Positions 1 to 7,703 are shown, counted from the stretch's first letter. The stretch: 64,000 nt of DNA from Tigheibacillus halophilus (GCF_042683165.1 NZ_JBHUIZ010000006.1:248001-312000); one strand, 5' to 3'. Numbers and translations: made by a program. Notes: a model not told the origin generated them from the sequence alone.

Positions 1-1
1 A

Positions 2-730
2 CGCGTTGAAATGCTTCACCAGTTGCAGCAAATTAAAACAAAGGATCCTGAATTGAAATGTGTCATTGAATTCACGAAAGCATTTTTGTACTTGGATATG
101 AACCATTTCGGCCAAGTAGGCAATTTTTTAGATATGCAGCCGAGATTATTCAGCAATGTCAAGGATGTTTTTCTGCTTTCCTGCTTTCACAACCGACTGA
201 ATCAGTATTTGTTCATGTACCATTGGTCACGAAATGAGCTTATCATTGCAAGAAAATACGCATTTCGGGCATTGACACAAACAAGCAGTGATTTAATCAA
301 AGCAAGTATCCATATCAATCTTGGATTAACATACACTTTCGATACCTATCAGCAAGGTATGTATCATCTTAACGCAGCACTAAGCCTCGCGGAAGGAATC
401 GGTGCGAAGAAAGTGATTGATACCATCAAGATTCACAATATACCTTTCCTGTCCGCACATTTCGGAGAAACAGAGGGGATCGAGACAGTAGACCAATCTG
501 AACAGGCGCATCTGGAGATAGCGAGAGGAAACATAAGTAAAGCCATCGCTATCCTCGAAAACTCACCATTGTCAAACCCATTCGATTTGTACTATATGGG
601 TCTAGCCAAACGGGATAAAGATTTACTCACAGCCTCTTATAACCACTTTATTGAAAAACAGGGAGACTTATTTTTTGCAAGACTCCCGCTAAACGCCATG
701 AAAAAGCTTTTTGGGGAGACAATCAACTAA
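2..730 (+). CDS. AimR-like peptide pheromone receptor, 3' part only
   Basis: The frame is open through the left edge, so the N-terminus, where the family carries its helix-turn-helix, is outside the window. About 242 residues are visible, an all-helical TPR-like region with paired-helix segments (for example SIHINLGLTYTF and HLNAALSLAEG). The end, with FDLYYMGLAKRD and FFARLPLNAMKKLFG, resembles the C-terminus of arbitrium receptors (AimR/YopK), RRNPP-type transcription factors that bind a short secreted peptide. A small exported-peptide gene follows 73 bp downstream on the same strand, the normal aimR-aimP order. No phage structural or integrase gene is visible, so it may be a chromosomal homologue or the edge of an element lying to the left. 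A different RRNPP receptor (Rap/PlcR/NprR type) is the main alternative. Confidence 0.7.
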   Translation, partial: RVEMLHQLQQIKTKDPELKCVIEFTKAFLYLDMNHFGQVGNFLDMQPRLFSNVKDVFLLSCFHNRLNQYLFMYHWSRNELIIARKYAFRALTQTSSDLIKASIHINLGLTYTFDTYQQGMYHLNAALSLAEGIGAKKVIDTIKIHNIPFLSAHFGETEGIETVDQSEQAHLEIARGNISKAIAILENSPLSNPFDLYYMGLAKRDKDLLTASYNHFIEKQGDLFFARLPLNAMKKLFGETIN

Positions 731-803
731 ACAGGTCTCAAATGATTGTTCAATCTTGGGTTCAGCCAACCACTATATTTTAAACAAATGGGGAGGAATT
801 CAA

Positions 804-911
804 ATGAAAAAATTATTCTACGCAATTATTGTCGCAGGTGTACTTCTAGTTTCAGCAGGACCAGTAAGTGATATCACTCCGGATGCTCCGGAAAGAGGAA
901 CCGTGTGGTAA
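804..911 (+). CDS. Small secreted signalling peptide precursor (AimP-like)
   Basis: A 35-residue ORF starts at ATG 804 behind a strong ribosome binding site (GGGGAGGAA at 790-798). It has a Lys-Lys start, a hydrophobic stretch (residues 4-18) and a short polar tail ending APERGTVW, the layout of exported pheromone precursors of the AimP/PapR/NprX kind. It lies directly behind the AimR-like receptor, and the pair is probably cotranscribed. Known AimP peptides are cut to the last six residues and often end in RGA or similar. Here the last six are ERGTVW, so the mature form is uncertain. Function is inferred from size, signal-like sequence and position. Confidence 0.6.
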   Translation: MKKLFYAIIVAGVLLVSAGPVSDITPDAPERGTVW

Positions 912-995
912 TTTAATACGCACGACTGTATTATATTTTTGTTTCAAATTCGTAAGCTGCAATAAAACGGCTGAACGCAATTATTGATATAAGCA

Positions 996-1044
996 AAAAC
1001 AGATGGACCGATGCATGGGCAAGATGCATCGGTCCATCTGTTTT
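996..1044 (+). terminator. Strong hairpin behind the receptor/peptide pair
   Basis: A perfect 21-bp inverted repeat (996-1016 with 1024-1044) encloses a 7-base loop. The right arm ends in four T residues, and the left arm begins with four A, so it could act in both directions. It probably ends the aimR/aimP-like transcript. In arbitrium loci this position, just after aimP, is also where the AimR-controlled aimX transcript begins, so a regulatory role is possible. Confidence 0.65.
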
Positions 1045-1728
1045 GAATGAAGTATTTTTAATCCCCCCTCCATTCTCTTCTCCAGATACTTCAGCATTCA
1101 AGGATTCCTGCCTTCAACATGTGTCCATTTCATAATCACTCCACATGTTTGTATGTAAACATGCGTGCATAATACAGCGTATAAAAGTGTACCTGATCAT
1201 GACGACCTGAGACAGGACTAATCCCCGCCGAAAAGCAGTAAGCGGAAGAATGCGAATCTAAAAGCTTTCCAGATTTCCCAACGGAATTATCCCGCTTTAA
1301 TGAATAAAATAAGTTTGTAATTTTTAGAAAAAAACAGTTTGTCCTGTTTTTTATTGGCTGATTTTTAATCATATTCCTGTCACAACCGTAATAAAATGTT
1401 ACAAATCAAGTATTCCATAGCTTCTGAGGTGAGAGCTTATGTGGCTCTTTTACACGAATTTGGATTTTTTAAGTGATCTATACATCGATAAAGAAACATT
1501 GCAGCATGTATAGTCGATTGCACCATGTGTTGTTGCCGGGTGACGATTTTTGAAATGTATCAACAAAAAACCTAATAGGAAGACTCGCTCCCACTGTTGA
1601 ATGACAGCCACATTGTTTATCTCTTCTGAAAATCATTCACGAGTGTATCCAATGCACAAGAAGACCTGCTTGGAACGCCTTGTCTCAAACTGCACCTCGG
1701 AAATATTCATCATAGGGAGGAGAACGAT
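1045..1728. other. Intergenic region upstream of spoIIID, no clear gene
   Basis: About 680 bp hold no convincing gene. A 24-codon ORF (1439-1513, plus) has a possible ribosome binding site (GAGGTGAGAG), but nothing supports its translation. A short 5-bp hairpin (AGAGC/GCTCT) lies near 1432-1453. A 78-codon minus-strand frame (1136-1372) shows no family features. The promoter of spoIIID, expected to be of the mother-cell sigma-E type, should lie in the right part but could not be placed with confidence. Confidence 0.4.
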
Positions 1729-2004
1729 GTGCACGATTACATCAAAGAAAGAACGATCAGGATAGGGGAACATGTCGTAGAGACAAGGAAAACTGTCCGG
1801 ATGATTGCAAAAGAATTTGGTGTTTCCAAAAGTACTGTCCACAAAGATTTGACCGAAAGGCTTCCTGAAATAAACCCTGAGCTGGCCAATAAGGTCAAAG
1901 GAATACTGGAATATCACAAATCCATCAGGCATCTGCGGGGAGGAGAGGCAACGAGAAAAAAATATCAGACGGATTCTAACGATAAACAAGCTGAACCTGT
2001 ATAA
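1729..2004 (+). CDS. spoIIID: Stage III sporulation transcriptional regulator SpoIIID
   Basis: This 91-residue protein is a near-complete match to SpoIIID, the mother-cell DNA-binding protein that activates and represses sigma-E genes during engulfment and prepares the switch to sigma-K. The start is GTG at 1729, as in B. subtilis, behind GGGAGGAGA. An overlapping ATG two bases earlier is out of frame. The helix-turn-helix lies around residues 20-42 (TVRMIAKEFGVSKSTVHKDL), followed by the conserved basic C-terminal region (YHKSIRHLRGGEATRKKY). Its presence shows a spore former. In B. subtilis spoIIID is next to mbl; here two fluoride-channel genes on the opposite strand separate them. Confidence 0.97.
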   Translation: MHDYIKERTIRIGEHVVETRKTVRMIAKEFGVSKSTVHKDLTERLPEINPELANKVKGILEYHKSIRHLRGGEATRKKYQTDSNDKQAEPV

Positions 2005-2201
2005 AAATGAAAATGGGAGTGCTCTAAGATGGCTTCAGCTCACTATCCAACCTTCTTGAGGGGGGTGATAGCCAGCAGGTGAATATAGGAGAAAGCAAAT
2101 CGTAAAGGTGGTGTCGTGCGCCCGAGAAGAAATGTATACATTGCTGTACCAAGAGTCACAGCTGTGGAAGAAGACGCTGTGGCTCTTGGCTTGCCATATA
2201 C
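2005..2201 (+). other. Intergenic segment with coupled mini-ORFs and a hairpin
   Basis: Between spoIIID and the convergent crcB gene lie short plus-strand frames, each with a Shine-Dalgarno-like stretch. ATG 2029 gives 17 codons and ends in a TGA overlapping a GTG that opens an 8-codon frame. GTG 2116 follows AAAGGTGG and gives a 45-residue frame running into crcB (stop 2251-2253). A 13-bp hairpin with one G-T pair (2149-2161 with 2177-2189) lies inside it. It may be a weak terminator of spoIIID, although no T-run follows. Whether any mini-ORF is translated is unknown. Confidence 0.35.
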
Positions 2202-2561
2202 TTACATGACAATCACCATACCTAAAAACGCCAGCAGAATGCCGCCGATATAGCTAATCGCCAGGTAGGTGACCATTATCGGCCATTTTTTTTCCAAATG
2301 AAGCTGGATGTTTTCCAATTTAAAGGTGGAGAATGTTGTAAAAGCACCCATAAATCCAGTTCCTAAGCCTAATGATATCGTATTACCAAACTGCCCGCCG
2401 ATAATCAACCCCAATAAAAAAGAACCTAATAGATTGACCGTCAAAGTACCTATAGGAAAATGAAAATAATGAGGCTTATTCATCCACCTGCTAAGGGCGA
2501 AACGCGCTACCGCTCCAAAAAAACCGCCGATCCCGACGAGGAATGCATGGAAAATCATCAC
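2202..2561 (-). CDS. crcB: Fluoride efflux channel subunit CrcB/Fluc (second copy)
   Basis: A 119-residue protein with four predicted membrane segments and the CrcB signatures GGFFGAVARFALSRW near the start, TLTVNLLGSFLLG and TGFMGAFTTFSTF. CrcB/Fluc proteins are dual-topology fluoride channels that let fluoride leave the cytoplasm. This gene overlaps the upstream crcB by four bases (ATGA), so translation is coupled. Paired crcB genes in Bacillota often encode the two oppositely oriented halves of a heterodimer. Its expression should follow the fluoride riboswitch at the head of the operon. Confidence 0.93.
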   Translation of the reverse strand: MMIFHAFLVGIGGFFGAVARFALSRWMNKPHYFHFPIGTLTVNLLGSFLLGLIIGGQFGNTISLGLGTGFMGAFTTFSTFKLENIQLHLEKKWPIMVTYLAISYIGGILLAFLGMVIVM

Positions 2562-2950
2562 ATTTCAGCTCCTTTTCTTTGGATGAATTCACCGGATTTA
2601 TAGCCTAGCAATGAAAACAGCAAGCCGCCAAGTGCACTAATGAATACATATAGGAGTGCGAGTACGGTATGCGCTTCTTTCAATAATGTGGCAGTTTCCA
2701 CACTGAACGTGGAAAAAGTCGTGAAGGATCCGACGAAACCAGTGCCGATCGCTGTTACCAGATGGGGGTGTAATTTGCCGATCTTGGCAATATAGGTAGT
2801 GATAAAACCGAGCAGAAAACAGCCTAATAAATTAATGACCAATGTTGCCCATGGGAAAACTCCTTGCCCCGAAACCAAAAATAATACGCCGATATAATAG
2901 CGAAGCAAAGAGCCGGCGATTCCCGCCAACCCGACAGCAAGATAAACCAT
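2558..2950 (-). CDS. crcB: Fluoride efflux channel subunit CrcB/Fluc (first copy)
   Basis: A 130-residue four-helix membrane protein with the family motifs GLAGIAGSLLRYYIG at the N-terminus, TLVINLLGCFLLG and TGFVGSFTTFSTFS. It is the promoter-proximal member of the crcB pair and overlaps the second copy by four bases. The start is ATG at 2950, with an AGGAGGT-like site just upstream on the minus strand. A fluoride riboswitch precedes it by about 100 bp, so induction by fluoride is strongly implied. The pair sits between two genes normally adjacent in Bacillus and reads against both. Confidence 0.93.
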   Translation of the reverse strand: MVYLAVGLAGIAGSLLRYYIGVLFLVSGQGVFPWATLVINLLGCFLLGFITTYIAKIGKLHPHLVTAIGTGFVGSFTTFSTFSVETATLLKEAHTVLALLYVFISALGGLLFSLLGYKSGEFIQRKGAEM

Positions 2951-3055
2951 TTAAACAACCTCCATTAAAAAACGCGGCATTCACCAATCGTTTACAGAAT
3001 ATTTTCGTCGTGTTCATTACACTTTCCTTCCTGCTGAAAATGATGCGAAAAAGGA

Positions 3056-3131
3056 ATAAAACAGACTCCTGCCAGGGTAACTGGCAGGAGTCATTAGCAC
3101 TTGGCGGTTTAGGTGAACTCCATCACCTATT
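3056..3131 (-). promoter_or_regulatory. Fluoride riboswitch (crcB motif) with terminator
   Basis: Read on the minus strand, 3131 to about 3080 gives the crcB-motif elements in order: GGTGATGGAGTTCACC, AAACCGCC, then GCTAATGACTCCTGCCAG. The last element pairs with CTGGCAGGAGTC to form a 12-bp terminator stem (3064-3075 with 3081-3092), followed by a T-rich run. In this RNA class fluoride stabilises the aptamer and prevents terminator formation, turning on crcB. The element precedes two crcB genes, which confirms the assignment. Confidence 0.95.
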
Positions 3132-3263
3132 TAGTTAAAGATATTTTACTTAAAAAAACACAAAGGGTCAAAGGAAACGCTAAGAATATGACAAACTGAT
3201 CCGGGTTTACCACGCTAACTATAAAAAAGTTCGTATTCTTTTGCCAGATTTTGCAGTTAAATG

Positions 3264-3290
3264 TTGAAATTTGTGGTAAAATAGTATAAT
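3264..3290 (+). promoter_or_regulatory. Possible sigma-A promoter of mbl
   Basis: TTGAAA (3264-3269) and TATAAT (3285-3290) lie upstream of mbl with a short 15-bp spacer. The -10 box is perfect but the spacer is below the usual 17. A TAAAAT at 3277 with TTGCAG at 3251 is a weaker alternative. Confidence 0.4.
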
Positions 3291-3345
3291 AGCTGTATTG
3301 TGTTCTTTCGCAATGCAAAAGTAAACACTAGGAGGACCATAACGC

Positions 3346-4347
3346 ATGTTTTCTCGGGATATCGGAATTGACCTCGGCACAGCCAATGTGTTGATTCATG
3401 TGAAAGGAAAAGGAATTGTTTTAAACGAACCATCCGTTGTAGCGATGGACCGTACGACCGGCCGCGTGCTGGAAGTAGGGGAAGCTGCCCGCAGAATGGT
3501 CGGCAGGACACCAGGAAACATTGAAGCTATCCGCCCTCTTAAAGATGGTGTGATTGCAGACTTTGATGTAACAGAAGCGATGCTCAAGCATTTTATAAAT
3601 AAAATCAATGTACGTGGATTCTTGTCCAAGCCAAGAATGCTGATTTGCTGCCCGACCAATATCACCAAAGTGGAACAGAAAGCCATTAAAGAAGCTGCCG
3701 AAAAATCAGGCGGCAAGAAGGTTTATTTGGAAGAAGAGCCAAAAGTTGCTGCTATTGGCGCCGGCATGGAAATTTTCCAACCGAGCGGAAATATGATCGT
3801 TGACATTGGTGGCGGTACGACTGATGTAGCTGTACTCTCGATGGGTGACATCGTAACGGCTGAATCGATCAAAATGGCCGGTGATAAGTTTGATGGGGAA
3901 ATTTTGACATACATCAAAAAGAAGTACAAGCTGCTCATCGGAGAGCGGACCGCTGAAGCCATCAAAATCAATGTAGCGACAGTATTTCCTGATGGCAGAA
4001 ATGAAGAAATGGAAATTCGAGGCCGTGATATGGTCTCTGGTTTGCCACGGACGATTTCTGTCGGCTCTCAAGAAATTCAGGAAGCATTAAGTGAATCTGT
4101 TGCCATGATCGTCCAGGCTGCAAAATCTGTTCTGGAGCATACACCGCCGGAATTATCTGCCGATATAATAGACAGAGGTGTCATTCTTACGGGTGGCGGA
4201 GCATTGATTCACGGTATTGATGAATTACTGGCTGAAGAGCTGAAAGTCCCTGTATTCATTGCTGAAGAACCAATGAATTGCGTGGCTAAAGGTACTGGCG
4301 CCATGTTGGAAAACATAGATAAAATCGATCGAAAAGGCGTTGTCTGA
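3346..4347 (+). CDS. mbl: Actin-like cell-shape protein Mbl
   Basis: A 333-residue MreB-family actin homologue. It starts MFSRDIGIDLGTANVLIHVK (phosphate 1 loop), contains VDIGGGTTDVAV (phosphate 2 loop) and GVILTGGGALI (adenosine loop), and matches the B. subtilis Mbl length and sequence closely. Mbl forms membrane-associated filaments that guide peptidoglycan elongation machinery along the cylinder wall. The start is ATG 3346 after AGGAGG. Its place before flhO and flhP repeats the B. subtilis order. MreB and MreBH are the paralogues to exclude; the neighbourhood and N-terminus favour Mbl. Confidence 0.96.
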   Translation: MFSRDIGIDLGTANVLIHVKGKGIVLNEPSVVAMDRTTGRVLEVGEAARRMVGRTPGNIEAIRPLKDGVIADFDVTEAMLKHFINKINVRGFLSKPRMLICCPTNITKVEQKAIKEAAEKSGGKKVYLEEEPKVAAIGAGMEIFQPSGNMIVDIGGGTTDVAVLSMGDIVTAESIKMAGDKFDGEILTYIKKKYKLLIGERTAEAIKINVATVFPDGRNEEMEIRGRDMVSGLPRTISVGSQEIQEALSESVAMIVQAAKSVLEHTPPELSADIIDRGVILTGGGALIHGIDELLAEELKVPVFIAEEPMNCVAKGTGAMLENIDKIDRKGVV

Positions 4348-4630
4348 GTACCGGTGAGGAACAATCCAAGCTGGGATGAAGCATAGAAATGCCGTTCATA
4401 TTGATTCAATACCCGTCATATCGAAATGGGAAACCTCATTTTGAAGGGCTATTTTCCAAAAAAGGATTGGGTTGTAAAAAAAGCGTGTAATAGTCCAGGT
4501 TTAAAAATCATGGTAAATGTCGTACACTCGCTCGTATACATACCTCTTACCGAAGCGCCAACATTGCACTGATGCAGTAAGGACAGGCGGAATTATGCCT
4601 TCCTTGCTGTGAAAAAGGGAAGTGAACAAT

Positions 4631-5437
4631 TTGCTCAGAGGGTTTTATACTGCTGCAAGCGGCATGCTCGCGCAGCAGCGCAGACAGGAAGCACTGTCGA
4701 ATGATATTACAAATGCCAATACACCCGGTTATAAAGCGGATCGCAGTTCTGTACGGGCTTTTCCGGAAATGCTTTTACAGGAAATTTCCTCCACGCAATC
4801 CCCGTTGAAAAATGGTTCCAGAAATGCTGCCAAACATCCGGTCGGTGGCTTGAACACTGGCGTTTATGTGCAGGAAATGACGCCGGACTTTACACAAGGA
4901 GATATAAAAGAAACCGGCATGCAAACAGATTTGGCACTTATTAACGGTAACTTCCCTGATGAGAATGGGAATGTGTTTTTTACGGTTGATAATGGTGAAG
5001 GCGAGAAGCTTCTGACACGTAACGGAAATTTCACTGTCGATGCAGCTGGTTACCTTGTCACGAATCAAGGTTATTATGTACTTGATCAAGCTGGTGAACG
5101 GATCCAGACAAACGGTATGGATTATACCGTTGATGAAACTGGTAATCTATCAGTGGAAGGCAGGACAACTACTCTGGATATCCGCTATGCTGCAGATGCA
5201 AATGCTTTAGTCAAACAGGGCGATGACCTGTACCAGGGGGATACACAGCCAATTCCGCAGGGGGCCGGGTTCAAGATTGCGCAAGGGGCATTGGAAAGAT
5301 CCAATGTTGACCCATTGGATGCGATGACACAGATGATGGAAGCTTATCGCACTTTCGAAATGAACCAGCGTGTTTTAAAAGCCTATGATGACAGCATGGG
5401 CAAGGCAGTGAATGAAGTGGGCCGTGTCAATGGCTGA
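4631..5437 (+). CDS. flhO: Flagellar hook-basal body (rod) protein FlhO
   Basis: A FlgF/FlgG-type rod protein of 268 residues. The N-terminal flagellar rod signature (LRGFYTAASGMLAQQRRQEA, LSNDITNANTPGYKADRS) and the C-terminal motif (LERSNVDPLDAMTQMMEAYR, FEMNQRVLKAYDDSMGKA) are both intact. The start chosen is TTG 4631, because AAGGGA at 4615-4620 is well spaced to it, while the in-frame GTG at 4622 would be almost on top of the binding site; the homologous protein also begins MLxG. It forms the distal rod of the flagellar basal body with FlhP, 30 bp downstream in the same transcript. About 270 bp between mbl and this gene hold no recognised element. Confidence 0.92.
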   Translation: MLRGFYTAASGMLAQQRRQEALSNDITNANTPGYKADRSSVRAFPEMLLQEISSTQSPLKNGSRNAAKHPVGGLNTGVYVQEMTPDFTQGDIKETGMQTDLALINGNFPDENGNVFFTVDNGEGEKLLTRNGNFTVDAAGYLVTNQGYYVLDQAGERIQTNGMDYTVDETGNLSVEGRTTTLDIRYAADANALVKQGDDLYQGDTQPIPQGAGFKIAQGALERSNVDPLDAMTQMMEAYRTFEMNQRVLKAYDDSMGKAVNEVGRVNG

Positions 5438-5467
5438 TCTTCATCCAGAACCGTATAAGGGGGATCG

Positions 5468-6301
5468 ATGATGACATCTCGATCAATGATTCAGGCGGCT
5501 GTATCCATGAACCAGCTGCAGCAGAAGATGGATTTAATTGGAAATAACCTTGCTAATAGTCAGACAACTGGATATAAAAACAGACAGACAGAATTTTCTT
5601 CGCTGCTTTTTCAGCAAATCAACAATATGTCTGGGCGGGAAAATGCCGAGGGCAGACTGACTCCGGAAGGTATCCGTGTCGGATCCGGTGCAAGGCTCGG
5701 CTCGGTCAACACTGATTTCAGCACCGGTTCCATTCAGCAAACTGACAGAGTACTTGATACAGCTTTGCTGGACGATAATCATTTTTTCCAAATCCAGGTG
5801 GCCGGCAATGGCCGTAATGAAACCCAGTATACCCGGGATGGCTCATTTTATTTGCAACCTTCGGCCACGGGAGACACTGTCACATTGACAACTGGAGACG
5901 GATATCCGGTTGTTGGGGAAAACGGCCCGATTACGATACAGAATGGTTTCAATGCTATCGATATTTCGTCAAACGGCGATATTGTGGTGGAACGTAATGG
6001 GCAAAGTCAGCTGGCTGGGAAATTAGCTGTAACAGAGGCTATACGGCCCCGCAGTCTCGAGGCTGTCGGAGATAACCGTTTTCGCATCCCTGATGTGAGC
6101 GCTGCAGCTGCGAATGAAATCATGAATGAAGTGCCTGCTAACCAGGATATATTGCAACCGAAAGCACTGGAAACGTCTAATGTGGATGTTTCTCAGGAAA
6201 TGTCCGAGTTATTGATGGCACAACGTTCCTATCAGTTCAATTCGCGTACGATTTCGATGGCAGACCAGATGTCATCCCTCGTCAATCAGCTGCGGTCATA
6301 A
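5468..6301 (+). CDS. flhP: Flagellar hook-basal body (rod) protein FlhP
   Basis: A 277-residue rod protein paralogous to FlhO. It has the N-terminal motif MIQAAVSMNQLQQKMDLIGNNLANSQTTGYKN (conserved NNLAN-T-GYK core) and the C-terminal SNVDVSQEMSELLMAQRSYQ with NSRTISMADQM. Such proteins are exported by the flagellar type III apparatus and polymerise into the distal rod. The gene follows flhO closely with AAGGGGG before ATG 5468; a second ATG at 5471 is an equally possible start. This pair implies a motile organism, with the main flagellar operon elsewhere. Confidence 0.93.
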   Translation: MMTSRSMIQAAVSMNQLQQKMDLIGNNLANSQTTGYKNRQTEFSSLLFQQINNMSGRENAEGRLTPEGIRVGSGARLGSVNTDFSTGSIQQTDRVLDTALLDDNHFFQIQVAGNGRNETQYTRDGSFYLQPSATGDTVTLTTGDGYPVVGENGPITIQNGFNAIDISSNGDIVVERNGQSQLAGKLAVTEAIRPRSLEAVGDNRFRIPDVSAAAANEIMNEVPANQDILQPKALETSNVDVSQEMSELLMAQRSYQFNSRTISMADQMSSLVNQLRS

Positions 6302-6435
6302 GCGTTGGCTGACAGACGGGCAGCAAGTACAAAATACCCTGTGGTATTGACGATACACATTCATTTAAACTATAGTAAACTAGTGTATGGATTTTTACCG
6401 GAAATGGATGAACAGGGAATGGAGAGAAACAAGCA

Positions 6436-6774
6436 ATGGTAACAAAACAGATGGAGCGCCAACAGAAACCGGCCGAAAAGCAATCCCGAAAACAGCATAG
6501 AGAAAAGCAGTTGGACAAACAGCAAAAGGGTCAACGCAAAGAGCAGGAAAAAGCACATGAACAAAAGGGTGAAAAGCGGCGTAAATCCAGAAGACCGCGA
6601 CTGCGCATTCTTCCGATATGGCTGCGCGTCATCATTGTGCTCGTACTGGCTGCGGCAGCCTTGGTCATTGGACTGATGATAGGCTATGGTGTGATTGGAA
6701 ACGGCAATCCATTTGATGCATTGCATAAAGAAACCTGGCAGCATATTGTCGACATTGTGAAAAAAGAAAAATGA
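6436..6774 (+). CDS. EpuA-family small membrane protein
   Basis: A 112-residue protein with a very basic, Gln/Lys-rich N-terminal half (residues 1-55), then a conserved block: RLRILPIWLRVIIVLVL, a single transmembrane helix, GYGVIGNGNPFDAL and TWQHIVDIVKKE. This C-terminal block is the EpuA family. Databases often label it DNA-directed RNA polymerase subunit beta by error transfer; it has no polymerase domain. The topology suggests a cytoplasmic basic tail anchored by one helix. It follows flhP in the usual Bacillaceae order, behind GGAGAG. The cellular role is not established. Confidence 0.85.
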   Translation: MVTKQMERQQKPAEKQSRKQHREKQLDKQQKGQRKEQEKAHEQKGEKRRKSRRPRLRILPIWLRVIIVLVLAAAALVIGLMIGYGVIGNGNPFDALHKETWQHIVDIVKKEK

Positions 6775-6789
6775 TATCATGAGAACCAC

Positions 6790-6824
6790 AACATCCTCCG
6801 TCCGGCACAGTGAGGGTGTTTTTT
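6790..6824 (+). terminator. Terminator after the EpuA-family gene
   Basis: AACATCCTC (6790-6798) pairs with GAGGGTGTT (6812-6820) with one G-T pair, followed by TTTTG. It ends the flhO-flhP-epuA-like transcription unit. Confidence 0.75.
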
Positions 6825-6870
6825 GTTTAAAATGTGTATGGAATAATGATCAGGGCTTAAAACACAGCAG

Positions 6871-6898
6871 CAAAATACCGCCGGGGATCCGGCGGTAT
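6871..6898 (-). terminator. Terminator of the small minus-strand membrane gene
   Basis: A 10-bp GC-rich inverted repeat (6875-6884 with 6889-6898) around a four-base loop is followed, on the minus strand, by TTTTG. It lies 75 bp beyond the stop of the 47-residue gene at 6974-7117. A second 9-bp stem (about 6909-6932) lies between them. Confidence 0.7.
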
Positions 6899-6973
6899 GC
6901 TGGAAGTTTTGCAGATGTTGTCCATCTGCAATATAAGCACCACGATTCATTCATTAAATTGTGGTTTAAACCT

Positions 6974-7117
6974 TTAAGGTGTTCTTCCTGTGATTAAACG
7001 TACGATCAAGACAATCAGAGCAATCACAAGCAAAATGTGAATCAGGCCGCCTGCAACATGGAAAGAAAAGCCCAGAATCCACAGGATAAGCAAAATAATA
7101 AATATCGTCCAAAGCAT
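6974..7117 (-). CDS. Lmo0937-family small membrane protein
   Basis: A 47-residue protein starting at ATG 7117 on the minus strand behind a very good ribosome binding site (AAAGGAGTG). It begins MLWTIFIILLILWILGFS, has a central HVAGGLIHILL turn and a second hydrophobic helix, and ends RLITGRTP. This is the pattern of the Lmo0937 family (about 50 residues, two membrane helices), widespread in Bacillota and often linked to general stress regulons. It has its own terminator at 6871-6898. The role is unknown. Confidence 0.85.
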   Translation of the reverse strand: MLWTIFIILLILWILGFSFHVAGGLIHILLVIALIVLIVRLITGRTP

Positions 7118-7221
7118 TTGCACTCACTCCTTTATTTTATTGTTGTTGTTTAAGTGAAATCTTATACATTTGCTGTCCTTATGGATTAATTACCTTGTCA
7201 GCGGTTATTTTAAACATATTT

Positions 7222-7230
7222 TGCTATAAT
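7222..7230 (+). promoter_or_regulatory. Extended -10 promoter of fabZ
   Basis: TGC followed directly by a perfect TATAAT (7225-7230) forms an extended -10 element 54 bp before the fabZ ATG. No good -35 box is seen at 17 bp; a TTGTCA lies farther upstream. Confidence 0.55.
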
Positions 7231-7283
7231 GAATGCAAGATGAATATATAGCAGCATAATTGAAAAAGGAGCGTTCAACCAGC

Positions 7284-7703
7284 ATGGATATTGAACAAAT
7301 TAAAGAAATCATTCCGCACCGTTACCCATTTTTGCTAGTGGATAAAGTACTGGAGGTCGATGAGGGGAACCGCGTCGTCGGCTTGAAAAATGTTTCAGCC
7401 AATGAGCCATTCTTCCAGGGTCATTTCCCTGCGTATCCGGTCATGCCAGGCGTATTGATTGTAGAGGCTTTGGCCCAAGTCGGCGCGATCACGATGTTGG
7501 ACAAAGAAGAAAACAAAGGAAAAATCGGATTTCTTGCAGGTATTGACAAATGCCGCTTTAAAAAACAAGTCAAGCCGGGCGATCAACTGCGGTTAGAGGT
7601 TGAAATCATCCGTGTTAAAGGGCCAATCGGCAAAGGTAAAGGCCGGGCGACTGTCGACGGTGAGCTGGCTTGTGAGGCAGAAATCACTTTTGCTATCAAA
7701 TAA
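7284..7703 (+). CDS. fabZ: 3-hydroxyacyl-[acyl-carrier-protein] dehydratase FabZ
   Basis: A hot-dog-fold dehydratase of 139 residues that removes water from 3-hydroxyacyl-ACP in type II fatty acid elongation. The hallmark segments are IIPHRYPFLLVDKV, the catalytic His in FFQGHFPAYPVMPGVLIVEA (with the downstream catalytic Glu), and CRFKKQVKPGDQL. The start is ATG 7284 with AAAAAGGAG 12 bases upstream; a TTG at 7260 would place the binding site inside the gene. fabZ also follows mbl/flhO/flhP in B. subtilis. Confidence 0.96.
   Translation: MDIEQIKEIIPHRYPFLLVDKVLEVDEGNRVVGLKNVSANEPFFQGHFPAYPVMPGVLIVEALAQVGAITMLDKEENKGKIGFLAGIDKCRFKKQVKPGDQLRLEVEIIRVKGPIGKGKGRATVDGELACEAEITFAIK

Noticed and set aside
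2..1044. Prophage
   Set aside because: Apart from the AimR-like receptor and peptide no integrase, repressor, terminase or structural gene is seen; the sequence to the left is not available.
1136..1372. 78-codon minus-strand ORF upstream of spoIIID
   Set aside because: No ribosome binding site, no recognisable composition or motif, and it overlaps the likely regulatory region.
3396..4071. Antisense ORFs inside mbl
   Set aside because: mbl is a highly conserved full-length gene on the other strand; these frames are by-products of its codon use.
6436..6774. Label DNA-directed RNA polymerase subunit beta for the small EpuA-like protein
   Set aside because: The protein has 112 residues, a basic tail and one membrane helix; no polymerase domain is present.
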